A stretch of DNA of 64,000 nt from Alkalihalophilus pseudofirmus (GTDB lineage Bacteria; Bacillota; Bacilli; Bacillales; Bacillaceae_D), in NCBI RefSeq assembly GCF_029094545.1, contig NZ_CP117835.1, positions 2,460,001 to 2,524,000 on the forward strand. The letters are read 5' to 3'. Below, one piece after another: positions 55,812 to 64,000 of this stretch. The translations under genes were made by a program, and so were the position numbers. The notes beneath the pieces are model-generated. The model did no database searches. It saw only the letters and a program-made list of their open reading frames with translations, and was not told the origin of the DNA. The first letter of the stretch is position 1; every line of letters starts with the position of its first letter.

Positions 55812-57239
55812 TTATTGATTTTTGATCCCTTGCTCTAAACTGCTCCCGCAAGTCGGGCATGTTCCAATATGCATTAATTGTTCCTCAAATTCTCGTTCTA
55901 ACCTTTGCATCTCTTCTGTTTTTTGATTCATAAAACGATTTCCTTCGATGATTCTAGTGTTCACCTCATGCATTTGTTCCTTTAATTGCTTAAGCCTTTG
56001 ATAATTCATCAGCTTATGCTCTAATTTTTCTCTGAGCCCCTCTGCTTCCTTCGTGTGCTGGACTTTTCTATACATATCGTTCGTGGTTTCTATTGCTTTC
56101 TCAATTTGTTTATACAGTACATGGAGTTGTCTTAATTGCTCAACTCTAGCTCTTTTCTTTTCAATGACAGCAAGAATTGACCAATCTTTTTCCTGGATAA
56201 AATCAGTTTGCGCCAGCTGGCGGTTAATCTGATTTTTTTGTTCAATCATTTGACCGTAACGTTGCTTTAGTTTTATTAGCTCTTGTTTTTGGCTTACCTT
56301 ATCTTGTATATGCTCCCAAGCTCCTTGAGCATCCGAAATATGCTTCGTTTTATCAATCCATTCTCTGCACTTATTAATCGACTGCCCTACCAGTTCAATC
56401 TCAGCACGTTTATGATCGAGTGACTTGGCGTAGGCATGGGTTTGTTTTATATGATTCCAGGCTTCCTCCCATAAGTGAACCTGTTCTACTAATTGAAACT
56501 GTGTAACAGTCTCCTCCTTTTCTTTTGAAAGCTTTTGAAGAGCAGACTTAAGTTCATAGAGATTATCAAGCTTTCGTTCGGCTTGTTTCAGCTTATCTAA
56601 CTTTTCTCCTGCTTGATCAAGCTTTGTCCGTTGCTTATCAAGAGTTTGATATGGTTCTAGTTCTACTGTAAGGTGCTCTAGTTCTGTTTCTTCCATTTTC
56701 ACCCGCTGATTAAGGCCCGAAAGATCTTTTGACGTATCTCTGATAGCCATATCAAGAAAATGCGCCCCACTAATTCTTCCAATCGTTTTTGCACGCAGAG
56801 AAGATGTCTGCTCTAATAAAAAAGGACCATCTAATTGTTGAGAAAGGTGGATGATTAAATCATGATCTCTATCTACTCTTAGCGGCTCCATGCCATGTGC
56901 ATCAAGCACCTCTTGTGGAACATGTATACCAAAGCCCTCTAGTACAAGATCTTCTTTATTTGGTTCTTTAATTATGTATCGATTTTTTGAGCTTGTCCTC
57001 TCTCTCACAATCGTTACCCCATGAGTAAAGGTAAGCGTCACCCTTGCAAAATCAGCCCCAACTCTCATAAAATCCGTTCCTCTTGGCTGATTAAACAATA
57101 CCCACCTTACCCCTCGTATTATAGCCGTTTTCCCACTATCAGACTGTCCAACTAATACATTTAATCCTGCAGAAAATTCAATGGTTGTATCTAAATGAGA
57201 TTGAAAGTTTTCTAATCGAAGCGAAGCGATATTATTCAT
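55812..57239 (-). CDS. Rad50/SbcC-like N-terminal ATPase half with terminal CxxC
   Basis: A 475-residue protein. The N-lobe has ENFQSHLDTTIEFSAGLNVL and Walker A GQSDSGKTAII (about 31-38), then about 300 residues of coiled coil. It ends MHIGTCPTCGSSLEQGIKNQ, where CPTC matches the zinc-hook cysteines normally found at the tip of the Rad50 coiled coil. The polypeptide therefore stops just past the hook, and the C-lobe comes from a separate gene. It overlaps the SbcD-like stop in ATGAATAA. Length rules out a full SbcC. Confidence 0.85.
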   Translation of the reverse strand: MNNIASLRLENFQSHLDTTIEFSAGLNVLVGQSDSGKTAIIRGVRWVLFNQPRGTDFMRVGADFARVTLTFTHGVTIVRERTSSKNRYIIKEPNKEDLVLEGFGIHVPQEVLDAHGMEPLRVDRDHDLIIHLSQQLDGPFLLEQTSSLRAKTIGRISGAHFLDMAIRDTSKDLSGLNQRVKMEETELEHLTVELEPYQTLDKQRTKLDQAGEKLDKLKQAERKLDNLYELKSALQKLSKEKEETVTQFQLVEQVHLWEEAWNHIKQTHAYAKSLDHKRAEIELVGQSINKCREWIDKTKHISDAQGAWEHIQDKVSQKQELIKLKQRYGQMIEQKNQINRQLAQTDFIQEKDWSILAVIEKKRARVEQLRQLHVLYKQIEKAIETTNDMYRKVQHTKEAEGLREKLEHKLMNYQRLKQLKEQMHEVNTRIIEGNRFMNQKTEEMQRLEREFEEQLMHIGTCPTCGSSLEQGIKNQ

Positions 57240-58224
57240 CGTCTCCCCCCTTCCAGGTCTCCTCTATGATCGTAATCCTTCGTAAAGCTTCTTGACGAAC
57301 TTTTTCTTCAACATTTGATAAAGCAGCAATTTCAGCTATAATATCTCCCATTTTTAGCGACTTAAACTCTGATTGTTCTTTTACTTGCTGTACAAACTCA
57401 TGTAATTTTTCTTCTTGGTGCACAGCTTTTTCTAAGTAGGTGCGATCAAGGACGTCGTCCCCTTTTTCAGCCGTTTGTAATGGATGCAGCGTAAGGTTGA
57501 TTGCGCCAGTTGAATCAATCGTACCTAGAACATATTGGGGAATTCTGCTAATTTCGGTCCAGTGGTTATTTACCCTTGCCATCGCACCAGGATTACATAT
57601 ATATTTACCATCACGTTCTTTAAGCCCAAAGCCTCCATGAAAATGGCCTGTTAATACGATATCAGCACTCGTTCCCCATATATGATCAATTAATGTGTGG
57701 GGAATTCCATCTGGCAATGCTTTTTCTACTAACATACTGTGTACTAAGTGAATCATGACGTCTGCCTCGTGCTCATTATTAGGATAATAATCAAGCTTAG
57801 GATCACGTTGGTCAAGATCATAATGATATGGTTGACCGGAGATTTGCACCTTCACACCGTTCTTTTCTATTAATACAGGCGCGTCAGGCTGGATGACAGT
57901 CATTAATCCAAAGGAATCTAAGAGCCCAAGCATTGTTCGTGAGATTGTTTCTGGGTTATGTCCATATGTATCATGATTCCCCGCAATTGCAAAGATAGGC
58001 ATTTCGGCTTCTTTAAATAGACGAGCAAACTGACCAACTACATTGGGAGAAAGATCTGGACGGTCAAATACATCTCCTCCATGCAGGAGGACATCTACCT
58101 TCTCACGGTTAGCGATCGTTATCACTTCTTTAATTTTAGCGGTCATCGTTTCTACAAATGAATCTTTTCTATTTTTAGGAGTCGTCCCTCTAATATGGGT
58201 ATCCGTTATATATAAAAATTTCAT
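57232..58224 (-). CDS. SbcD/Mre11-like nuclease
   Basis: A 330-residue calcineurin-fold nuclease: FLYITDTHIRG, LHGGDVFDRPD, FAIAGNHDTYGHNP, IHLVHSMLV and LTGHFHGGFG supply metal ligands in the Mre11/SbcD order. Its C-terminal tail is helical and may bind the ATPase coil. It heads the four-gene operon that includes the divided Rad50-like ATPase, suggesting end-processing of DNA. RBS GAGGTG before ATG 58224. Confidence 0.87.
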   Translation of the reverse strand: MKFLYITDTHIRGTTPKNRKDSFVETMTAKIKEVITIANREKVDVLLHGGDVFDRPDLSPNVVGQFARLFKEAEMPIFAIAGNHDTYGHNPETISRTMLGLLDSFGLMTVIQPDAPVLIEKNGVKVQISGQPYHYDLDQRDPKLDYYPNNEHEADVMIHLVHSMLVEKALPDGIPHTLIDHIWGTSADIVLTGHFHGGFGLKERDGKYICNPGAMARVNNHWTEISRIPQYVLGTIDSTGAINLTLHPLQTAEKGDDVLDRTYLEKAVHQEEKLHEFVQQVKEQSEFKSLKMGDIIAEIAALSNVEEKVRQEALRRITIIEETWKGGDDE

Positions 58225-58245
58225 CGCACACCTCGAATGTTAAAA

Positions 58246-58275
58246 GAATAAGCACCTAAACTAGGTGCTTATTCT
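58246..58275 (-). terminator. Hairpin between recA and the SbcD-like operon
   Basis: GAATAAGCACCT / AGGTGCTTATTC 12-bp stem with a 4-base loop followed by TTTT on the minus strand. It lies only about 22 nt before the SbcD-like ATG, leaving little room for a separate promoter. Confidence 0.75.
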
Positions 58276-58361
58276 TAATTTCAATATGATTTTCGCTAGA
58301 GCATGTTTCATCAACCGTGTTAAAGTATAGTTTAAATGATCAATAGCTCTATTCAACCTGA

Positions 58362-59411
58362 TTACTTTAAGTCTAATGGTACATCTTCAAATTCTTCATC
58401 AGTAGCTGGGTCTACTTTTATTTCTCCGTTTAACCCGTGATGATCACGAATAAGCGTTTCAATTTCAGAAGCAACATCAGGGTTTTCTTTTAAATATTGC
58501 TTAGAATTTTCCCGGCCTTGACCAAGACGCTCCTCTTTAAAAGAATACCATGCTCCGCTTTTTAGAACAATATCAAGATCTGCAGCAATGTCTAAGATAG
58601 AACCTTCGCGTGAGATCCCTTCTCCGTACATAATATCTACTTCTGCTTGTCTAAATGGTGGCGCTACTTTATTTTTAACTACTTTAATCTTCGTTTTATT
58701 ACCGACCATATCGTTACCCTGCTTCAACGTTTCTGCACGGCGCACCTCAAGGCGGACAGAAGAATAGAACTTCAGTGCACGGCCTCCTGGTGTTGTTTCT
58801 GGGTTCCCAAACATAACCCCTACTTTTTCACGGATCTGGTTAATAAATACAGCAATCGTCTTCGACTTATTAATTGCTCCTGATAATTTACGAAGAGCTT
58901 GAGACATAAGTCTAGCCTGCAGACCAACGTGGCTGTCTCCCATATCCCCTTCGATTTCTGCTTTTGGCACAAGAGCCGCCACACTATCTATGACGATCAT
59001 ATCAACTGCTCCGCTGCGCACTAATGCTTCTGCAATTTCAAGAGCTTGCTCACCTGTGTCCGGCTGTGATAATAGCAATTCATCAATATTGACTCCAAGT
59101 TTCTGAGCATAAACCGGATCAAGCGCATGCTCTGCATCAATAAATGCCGCTTGGCCGCCGTTACGCTGAATTTCAGCAATTGCATGCAAAGCAACCGTCG
59201 TTTTACCAGATGATTCTGGTCCGTACACTTCAATAATACGGCCGCGAGGATACCCGCCTACTCCTAGTGCAATATCAAGTGCCAGCGCACCACTGGATAC
59301 AGTTGATACACGTTGATCGACTTGCTCTCCTAATTTCATAATTGAACCTTTACCAAATTGCTTTTCGATTTGGCGAAGCGCCATATCAAGAGCTGCTTTA
59401 CGATCACCCAT
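58362..59411 (-). CDS. recA: Recombinase RecA
   Basis: A 349-residue strand-exchange ATPase and SOS co-protease. It has Walker [32 protein letters not shown] (Walker B and L1), [20 protein letters not shown] (L2) and an acidic C-terminus. Its promoter at 59482-59510 has a LexA-like box nearby at 59520-59533, fitting SOS induction. It normally adjoins cinA, but here a DEAD-box helicase gene lies between. Confidence 0.98.
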   Translation of the reverse strand: MGDRKAALDMALRQIEKQFGKGSIMKLGEQVDQRVSTVSSGALALDIALGVGGYPRGRIIEVYGPESSGKTTVALHAIAEIQRNGGQAAFIDAEHALDPVYAQKLGVNIDELLLSQPDTGEQALEIAEALVRSGAVDMIVIDSVAALVPKAEIEGDMGDSHVGLQARLMSQALRKLSGAINKSKTIAVFINQIREKVGVMFGNPETTPGGRALKFYSSVRLEVRRAETLKQGNDMVGNKTKIKVVKNKVAPPFRQAEVDIMYGEGISREGSILDIAADLDIVLKSGAWYSFKEERLGQGRENSKQYLKENPDVASEIETLIRDHHGLNGEIKVDPATDEEFEDVPLDLK

Positions 59412-59481
59412 TGAACATCTCTCCTCTATATATAAACTAATCTATTAATCATATTGTTGAATGAAAGAATCTTACTTGTTC

Positions 59482-59510
59482 ATCATACCCTCTTTTGAGT
59501 CATTTGCCAA
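59482..59510 (-). promoter_or_regulatory. recA promoter
   Basis: Minus strand TTGGCA (59510-59505), 17-base spacer, TATGAT (59487-59482). Confidence 0.7.
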
Positions 59511-59519
59511 TAGTTTTTA

Positions 59520-59533
59520 CGAACATTTATTCG
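59520..59533. promoter_or_regulatory. LexA-like box upstream of recA
   Basis: CGAACATTTATTCG, one base off the symmetric GAAC-N4-GTTC core, 10 bases upstream of the recA -35. Confidence 0.65.
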
Positions 59534-59596
59534 GTTTTTTATAGAAGTGAGGTTTGAAGCTTATGACGAAGGGAAATTCAAAGGTAGAGAAGAAGA

Positions 59597-59636
59597 GAAA
59601 TGCTAGACCAAACTTTCAGGAAAGAGAGGTCTAGCA
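59597..59636 (-). terminator. Terminator of the DEAD-box helicase gene
   Basis: Minus strand ATGCTAGACC / GGTCTAGCAT plus inner pairing TTTC/GAAA, followed by TTTCTC. Confidence 0.7.
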
Positions 59637-59647
59637 TCGAAGAAACG

Positions 59648-61267
59648 TTAAGAAGAACGAGCTTTCGTAGGGCGTGGTGTGCGATTGTCGCGTTTTGGAC
59701 GCGGTTTAGCTGGTTCAAGGTTTACACGAGCCCCATTAATTCTTGAATAACGCAGGGCTTCATAAACAAATGGCGCTACATCTTCAGGCACTTCAACAAA
59801 AGTAAAGTTCTCGAAAATATCAATACGGCCAATGGCTTTTCCAGGAATACCAACGAGTTCAGAAATTTCTTCAATTAGAATTTTAGGACTCATATTCACA
59901 TTACGGCCGACATTAATAAAGAAACGCACCATTCCCTTAGCTCCGCCAGTCTCGCCAAAATTGTATCCTGCTTCCTCAGCTGCAGAATCATTTGAGAAAT
60001 TCATTTTTAATAGGGCAGCCACTACATCCTCAGGACTGTGGTCAGCTAACACTTCTTGTACAAGCGGTTTAAATAATTCAAATTCCTTTCCACCTGTATC
60101 AATTGTATCATGAACAAGCTTCTTCCATGAACTTTGCTGCTTTTCTACCACATCTTCAATCGTCGGCACATCTTGTGAAGGGATAGCCATTTTTATTTCC
60201 TGTTCAATTGAGCGAAGATGCTTCATTTCACGCGGGGTAACAAGTGTAAGAGCCAGCCCCTTACGTCCAGCTCGCCCGGTACGGCCAATTCGATGAACAT
60301 AACTTTCCGGGTCTTGCGGGATATCATAGTTAATCACATGAGTTACATTATCCACATCAATACCACGAGCAGCTACATCCGTTGCAATTAGAAATTCTAT
60401 CGATGAATCCCTAAACTTCTTCATCACCGCATCGCGCTGCGATTGTGTTAAGTCACCATGAAGCCCATCAGCTAAGTATCCTCTTGCTTGAAGGGCTTCT
60501 GTTAATTCAGCAACCCCTTTTTTGGTACGGCAAAATAAAATACCAAGATCCACTTCTTCACTATCAATAATACGACAAAGGGAATCAATCTTATTACGTT
60601 CAAGCACTTTATAGTAAAGTTGATCGATAGAAGGGGCAGTAACTTCCCCCTTATTAATCGTCACGGTTTTTGGCGTCGTCATATAACGGCGAGAAAGCTT
60701 TTTGATGGCAGGAGGCATAGTTGCTGAGAATAAAAGCGTCTGTCTTGCTCCTTTTACTTCTCGCAAAATCGACTCAATATCATCAACAAATCCCATATCA
60801 AGCATTTCATCCGCTTCATCTAACACAATCGTGTGAACTTTATTTAATTGCAGCGTTTTCCGGCGGATATGATCAAGAATTCTTCCTGGTGTTCCGATCA
60901 CAACTTGCACGCCTTGTTTTAATGCTTTAATCTGATGGCCGATCGATTGTCCGCCATATATAGGCATTGTTCGAATTCGTTTATGAGCAGATAGTTTTTG
61001 CAATTCCCCTGATACTTGAATGGCGAGCTCTCTTGTTGGAGTTAGAATCAATGCTTGAACATAGCGCTCTTCGGTCACTTTATCAATAACAGGAATACCA
61101 AATGCGGCTGTTTTTCCCGTTCCTGTCTGTGCTTGTCCGATAACATCTCCGCCTTCAAGAATGACTGGAATAGCTTTTTCTTGAATAGGAGATGGTTCTT
61201 CAAAACCCATGTCCTTAATAGCGCGTTTAATTGGTTCTGAAATCTGAAAATCACTAAAATATGTCAT
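59648..61267 (-). CDS. DEAD-box RNA helicase with DbpA-type RNA-binding domain
   Basis: A 539-residue helicase. The Q motif is FSDFQISEPIKRAIKDMGFEEPSPIQ, then AQTGTGKT, PTRELAIQ, VLDEADEML, LFSATMPP and HRIGRTGRAGRKG. The C-terminus carries a DbpA_RNA-bind domain (RFFINVGRNVNMSPKILIEEISEL) and an Arg/Pro/Lys-rich tail. Such enzymes act in ribosome assembly and cold growth. ATG 61267 overlaps the cinA stop (TAATG). Its place between cinA and recA is unusual for Bacillus. Confidence 0.92.
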   Translation of the reverse strand: MTYFSDFQISEPIKRAIKDMGFEEPSPIQEKAIPVILEGGDVIGQAQTGTGKTAAFGIPVIDKVTEERYVQALILTPTRELAIQVSGELQKLSAHKRIRTMPIYGGQSIGHQIKALKQGVQVVIGTPGRILDHIRRKTLQLNKVHTIVLDEADEMLDMGFVDDIESILREVKGARQTLLFSATMPPAIKKLSRRYMTTPKTVTINKGEVTAPSIDQLYYKVLERNKIDSLCRIIDSEEVDLGILFCRTKKGVAELTEALQARGYLADGLHGDLTQSQRDAVMKKFRDSSIEFLIATDVAARGIDVDNVTHVINYDIPQDPESYVHRIGRTGRAGRKGLALTLVTPREMKHLRSIEQEIKMAIPSQDVPTIEDVVEKQQSSWKKLVHDTIDTGGKEFELFKPLVQEVLADHSPEDVVAALLKMNFSNDSAAEEAGYNFGETGGAKGMVRFFINVGRNVNMSPKILIEEISELVGIPGKAIGRIDIFENFTFVEVPEDVAPFVYEALRYSRINGARVNLEPAKPRPKRDNRTPRPTKARSS

Positions 61268-62517
61268 TATTCTATATTCCACCTTTTCAGTTCGTTCAAC
61301 AAATAAAAACAACCATAGTTTATCGTCCTCTGACGAATGGCTTCTCTGTTGCCGCTTAGTTTTAACTTATGTACGGCCACCTCATTGTTCGGGCCGCATA
61401 TTCCGACATAAACTTCTCCAGGCTTTCTACCATCTTGTGTACCAGGTCCAGCAACGCCTGTGAAACTGATCCCAATATCTGATTGAAGCTTCAGTTTAAC
61501 AGCTTTAGCCATTTCCACGGCACATTCTGCACTTACCACTCCGTTTTCAGCAATAATTTTATTCGGTACACCTAAATTATTTTCCTTCACTTTTGTTGCG
61601 TAAGAAATAATACTTCCATGAAAAATTTCAGAGGCTCCTGAAATGGAAGTGAGTGCACTTGAGAAAAGGCCTCCCGTTAAACTTTCTGCAGCCGCAATAT
61701 AGTACTTATGTTTTTTAAGCTGCTTAGATACGACTTCCATTAACGTTGTCTCACCGTACCCATAAAAATATTCTCCGACACGAGAAAGGATGTCTTTTTC
61801 TACTTGATCAAGAAGCTGGACACTTACGTTTGGGTCATAATGTTTGACTGTCAGCCGCAAAGTAACCTCACCCTCGCTAGCAAGAGGTGCAATCGTAGGG
61901 TTGGTTTGGTTGACAAGCAAATCATCAATCATTGCTGCTAATTTGGATTCGCCTATCCCAAAAAACCTGAGGACTCGGGATGTAATTTTCTCCTGTGTCA
62001 CATTGTCTTTCTCAAGCAGCGGTCTTAATTCAGACACCACCATTGGCTGCATTTCTTTTGGAGGGCCGGGCAGCAAGACAAACTTACATTGATCGGTCTC
62101 CAAAACCATTCCAGGCGCCATTCCATTATGATTAACCAATACATGGCTGTCTTCAATGACAAGCGCCTGTTTTTTGTTATTTTCCGTCATGACCTGCCCT
62201 CTTTTTTCAAAGAAAGAAGTAATAGCATCTAACGATTGTTGGTGATACACAAGATCTTTCCCGCAGATCTCAGCAACGGTTTCTTTCGTTAAGTCATCTT
62301 TAGTGGGACCTAGCCCGCCAGTTAATATAACCAAATCAGATCTCTTAGAAGCTTGGTTGAGAACGTCAGTCAACCGTTCTTCGTTATCACCAACCACAAC
62401 ATGATAAAATACATCAATTCCATGCTGAGCTAGTTCCACGGATAAGAAAGCAGCATTTGAGTTCACGATCTGGCCAAGTAATAATTCGGAACCAACGGCA
62501 ATAATTTCCGCTTTCAT
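61267..62517 (-). CDS. cinA: CinA (NMN amidase / ADP-ribose pyrophosphatase family)
   Basis: A 416-residue two-domain protein. The N-terminal MoaB-like COG1058 domain is AEIIAVGSELLLGQIVNSNAAFLS ... LTGGLGPTKDDLTKE, and the C-terminal PncC domain has AAESLTGGLFSSALTSISGASE. It recycles NMN or related compounds and is competence-associated in Gram-positives. It is 13 bases downstream of pgsA and overlaps the helicase start. Confidence 0.96.
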   Translation of the reverse strand: MKAEIIAVGSELLLGQIVNSNAAFLSVELAQHGIDVFYHVVVGDNEERLTDVLNQASKRSDLVILTGGLGPTKDDLTKETVAEICGKDLVYHQQSLDAITSFFEKRGQVMTENNKKQALVIEDSHVLVNHNGMAPGMVLETDQCKFVLLPGPPKEMQPMVVSELRPLLEKDNVTQEKITSRVLRFFGIGESKLAAMIDDLLVNQTNPTIAPLASEGEVTLRLTVKHYDPNVSVQLLDQVEKDILSRVGEYFYGYGETTLMEVVSKQLKKHKYYIAAAESLTGGLFSSALTSISGASEIFHGSIISYATKVKENNLGVPNKIIAENGVVSAECAVEMAKAVKLKLQSDIGISFTGVAGPGTQDGRKPGEVYVGICGPNNEVAVHKLKLSGNREAIRQRTINYGCFYLLNELKRWNIE

Positions 62518-62530
62518 ACTCTCCCCCCTT

Positions 62531-63112
62531 TTACTTAGATTTTAAAATAACATGACGATTCTTCATGAAATAATCAATTCCAGAAAGCAGCGTTAAGATC
62601 GTAGCAATCCAAATTGAAATCATTGCAAAAGGGATAGATAATGCTTCAAACGGCAGGTTATACAGCATAAGAGCAGAGATACCGATAATCTGCCACACTG
62701 TTTTCCATTTACCTAAATTGCTGGCTGCAATTACTTGACCATCTGCAGCAGCGACAAGCCTGATACCTGTCACTGCAAACTCACGGCTGATAATAACAAC
62801 AGCCATCCAAGCAGGAAGAGCACCAAGTTCTACCAGGCCTATGAGAGCAGCAGTAATTAATAATTTATCTGCTAGCGGGTCTAGAAACTTGCCAAAATTG
62901 GTTACAAGGTTTAACTTTCTAGCATAATACCCGTCTAACCAATCTGTTGCCGCAGCAAATATAAAAAGCAATGCTGCAATAAAATGAGCCACAGGTATCT
63001 CAACGCCTAACCATTCCCACTGTCCCATTGGCAGCGGTGCAAGCAGAAACACCATAAAAATCGGTATTAAACAAATTCTTGAAATCGTAATTTTATTAGG
63101 TAAATTCACCAA
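62531..63112 (-). CDS. pgsA: CDP-diacylglycerol-glycerol-3-phosphate 3-phosphatidyltransferase
   Basis: A 193-residue membrane enzyme for the first committed step of phosphatidylglycerol synthesis. It has the CDP-alcohol phosphatidyltransferase motif as DWLDGYYARK followed by GKFLDPLADK, and about four or five membrane segments. Its usual neighbours cinA and rodZ are both present. RBS GAAGGGACG. Confidence 0.96.
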   Translation of the reverse strand: MVNLPNKITISRICLIPIFMVFLLAPLPMGQWEWLGVEIPVAHFIAALLFIFAAATDWLDGYYARKLNLVTNFGKFLDPLADKLLITAALIGLVELGALPAWMAVVIISREFAVTGIRLVAAADGQVIAASNLGKWKTVWQIIGISALMLYNLPFEALSIPFAMISIWIATILTLLSGIDYFMKNRHVILKSK

Positions 63113-63144
63113 ACGTCCCTTCTTTCGTCAGTTTCCTATGTACA

Positions 63145-63639
63145 TTATCTCATGTTGACAAATTGAACAGGGAAGTCGAAATCCTGCTGCTTCATAACTT
63201 GAATTACATGTTGTAAGTCATCGATGCTTTTCCCTGTTACCCTAACTTGTTCGTTTTGAATTTGTGCTTTCACTTTAAGCTTTTCATCACGAATGAGTTT
63301 AGTGATTTTTTTGGCACGGTCTGCACTCAAACCTTTAACTAAGGTGATGACTTGACGCACTGTCCCGCCATGGGCACGTTCAATTTTTCCAAAATCCATT
63401 GCTTTTTGTGAAAGGCCACGTTTTATAAATTTTGATTGCAAAATATCAATAACACTTTCTAGTTTGTATTCATCATCAGAAATAATCGTAATATGATCAT
63501 CATCTGTTCGTTCAATTGAACTTTTAGACCCTTTAAAATCATAGCGGTTTTTAATCTCTTTCATTGCTTGGACAATGGCATTGTCTACCTCTTGACCATC
63601 AATATCTGAAACAATATCAAATGAATGTTCTTTTGCCAT
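63145..63639 (-). CDS. yajQ: YajQ family nucleotide-binding protein
   Basis: A 164-residue protein: [44 protein letters not shown] and [30 protein letters not shown] are the YajQ signatures. It has two ferredoxin-like domains and binds nucleotides or RNA; in some bacteria it binds c-di-GMP. ATG 63639 follows TGGAGTGAAACAA. Located between pgsA and rodZ. Confidence 0.93.
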   Translation of the reverse strand: MAKEHSFDIVSDIDGQEVDNAIVQAMKEIKNRYDFKGSKSSIERTDDDHITIISDDEYKLESVIDILQSKFIKRGLSQKAMDFGKIERAHGGTVRQVITLVKGLSADRAKKITKLIRDEKLKVKAQIQNEQVRVTGKSIDDLQHVIQVMKQQDFDFPVQFVNMR

Positions 63640-63814
63640 TTGTTTCACTCCATTCTCTCTATCTCTTTTCTAAAGTCTACCTCATATTGTACCATATTAT
63701 GGACTAAGTTGAGAAACAAGTCGGACTTCTCTAATGAAGTTAATCTTTCTTAGAGTTATCTGATTCTGAAGTTCTCCTGCCTCGTGTTTTATGCACTCTA
63801 AGTCTGAAAGCTAT

Positions 63815-63848
63815 CAAAAAAAGAAATGGCTGCTTGCCATTTCTTTTA
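63815..63848 (-). terminator. Terminator overlapping the rodZ stop
   Basis: Minus strand AAAAGAAATGGC / GCCATTTCTTTT 12-bp stem with a 5-base loop and T-run. Confidence 0.8.
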
Positions 63849-64000
63849 GTCATTCACGCTGTTTGTAATATTAATTTTTTGATGGATGATATTTAATGGG
63901 AAGTCAACCTCTTCATCGTTAACGATCAACGTTACATTTTGTGAGGCGCCAAAGTTAAATTCAACTTCTTCTTCTCCTTGGAAGTCATACTCTAATTCTT
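63846..64000 (-). CDS. rodZ: RodZ C-terminal fragment (runs off the window)
   Basis: Only the last 50 or so codons are visible, read from the right edge to the stop at 63848-63846. The peptide reads VEFNFGASQNVTLIVNDEEV and DFPLNIIHQKINITNSVND, an Ig-like beta domain matching the DUF4115 C-terminus of RodZ/YmfM. RodZ anchors the MreB elongation machinery. The order rodZ-pgsA-cinA in Bacillus supports it, although yajQ lies between rodZ and pgsA here. Small-fragment identification, so moderate confidence. Confidence 0.6.
   Translation of the reverse strand, partial: ELEYDFQGEEEVEFNFGASQNVTLIVNDEEVDFPLNIIHQKINITNSVND

Overview
The window is chromosomal DNA of a spore-forming Bacillaceae, most likely an alkaliphilic Bacillus-type organism. 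Spore genes are spread through it (sspO, sspP, cotE, spoVK, spoVS, sirA, a spo0E-like gene), and most of the gene order is Bacillus core order (yneA/yneB/lexA, ynzC-tkt-sirA-yneF, glnR-glnA, hflX-ynbB-spoVK-hfq-miaA, mutL-mutS-cotE-ricA-miaB, korAB-spoVS-ymdB-rny, recA-cinA-pgsA-rodZ). The very acidic surface tail on PBP1a fits an alkaliphile or halophile; that lifestyle is inferred.

The part unlike ordinary Bacillus is about 0.9-10.8 kb: a complete selenium-utilisation locus. It holds selA, selB, selD, a selenocysteine tRNA and a SelW/Rdx-family gene. Both selD and selW contain an in-frame TGA followed by a hairpin, so both are selenoproteins whose 5' parts a standard gene caller would lose. 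The selB transcription unit continues into a glycosyltransferase resembling SenB (selenosugar synthase), a small membrane protein and a PhnD-PhnE-PhnC type ABC transporter. I infer a pathway: uptake of a selenium oxyanion, conversion to selenophosphate by SelD, then use in selenocysteine (SelA/SelB/tRNA-Sec) and possibly in a selenosugar.

10.9-21.7 kb is a mixed set: a PQQ-type sugar dehydrogenase lipoprotein, a membrane metallophosphoesterase, a HExxH-like protein with an altered motif, ponA, a 3D-domain wall protein, a GNAT, alanine dehydrogenase, DUF2621, CcdC and Spo0E-like proteins. 21.7-30.7 kb has a heterodimeric ABC exporter (YheIH/BmrCD type), yneF, sirA, tkt, ynzC and the SOS region yneB-yneA/lexA with several LexA-like boxes. 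30.8-31.8 kb is a tandem of three small related Asn/Arg-rich proteins of unknown function. 32-52 kb is the glnRA, hflX/spoVK/hfq/miaA, mutSL, cotE, ricA-miaB and korAB block, which also holds a tyrosine recombinase lacking key catalytic residues. 52-64 kb is ymdB-rny, a four-gene SbcD/Rad50-like operon in which the Rad50-like ATPase is divided among separate polypeptides, then recA (with a LexA-like box), a DEAD-box helicase, cinA, pgsA, yajQ and the 3' end of rodZ.

Gene functions come from recognised motifs, family resemblance and gene order read by eye; no search or fold was run. The most interesting points are the expanded selenium locus with its SenB-like enzyme, the divided Rad50-like complex, and the three-paralogue cluster.
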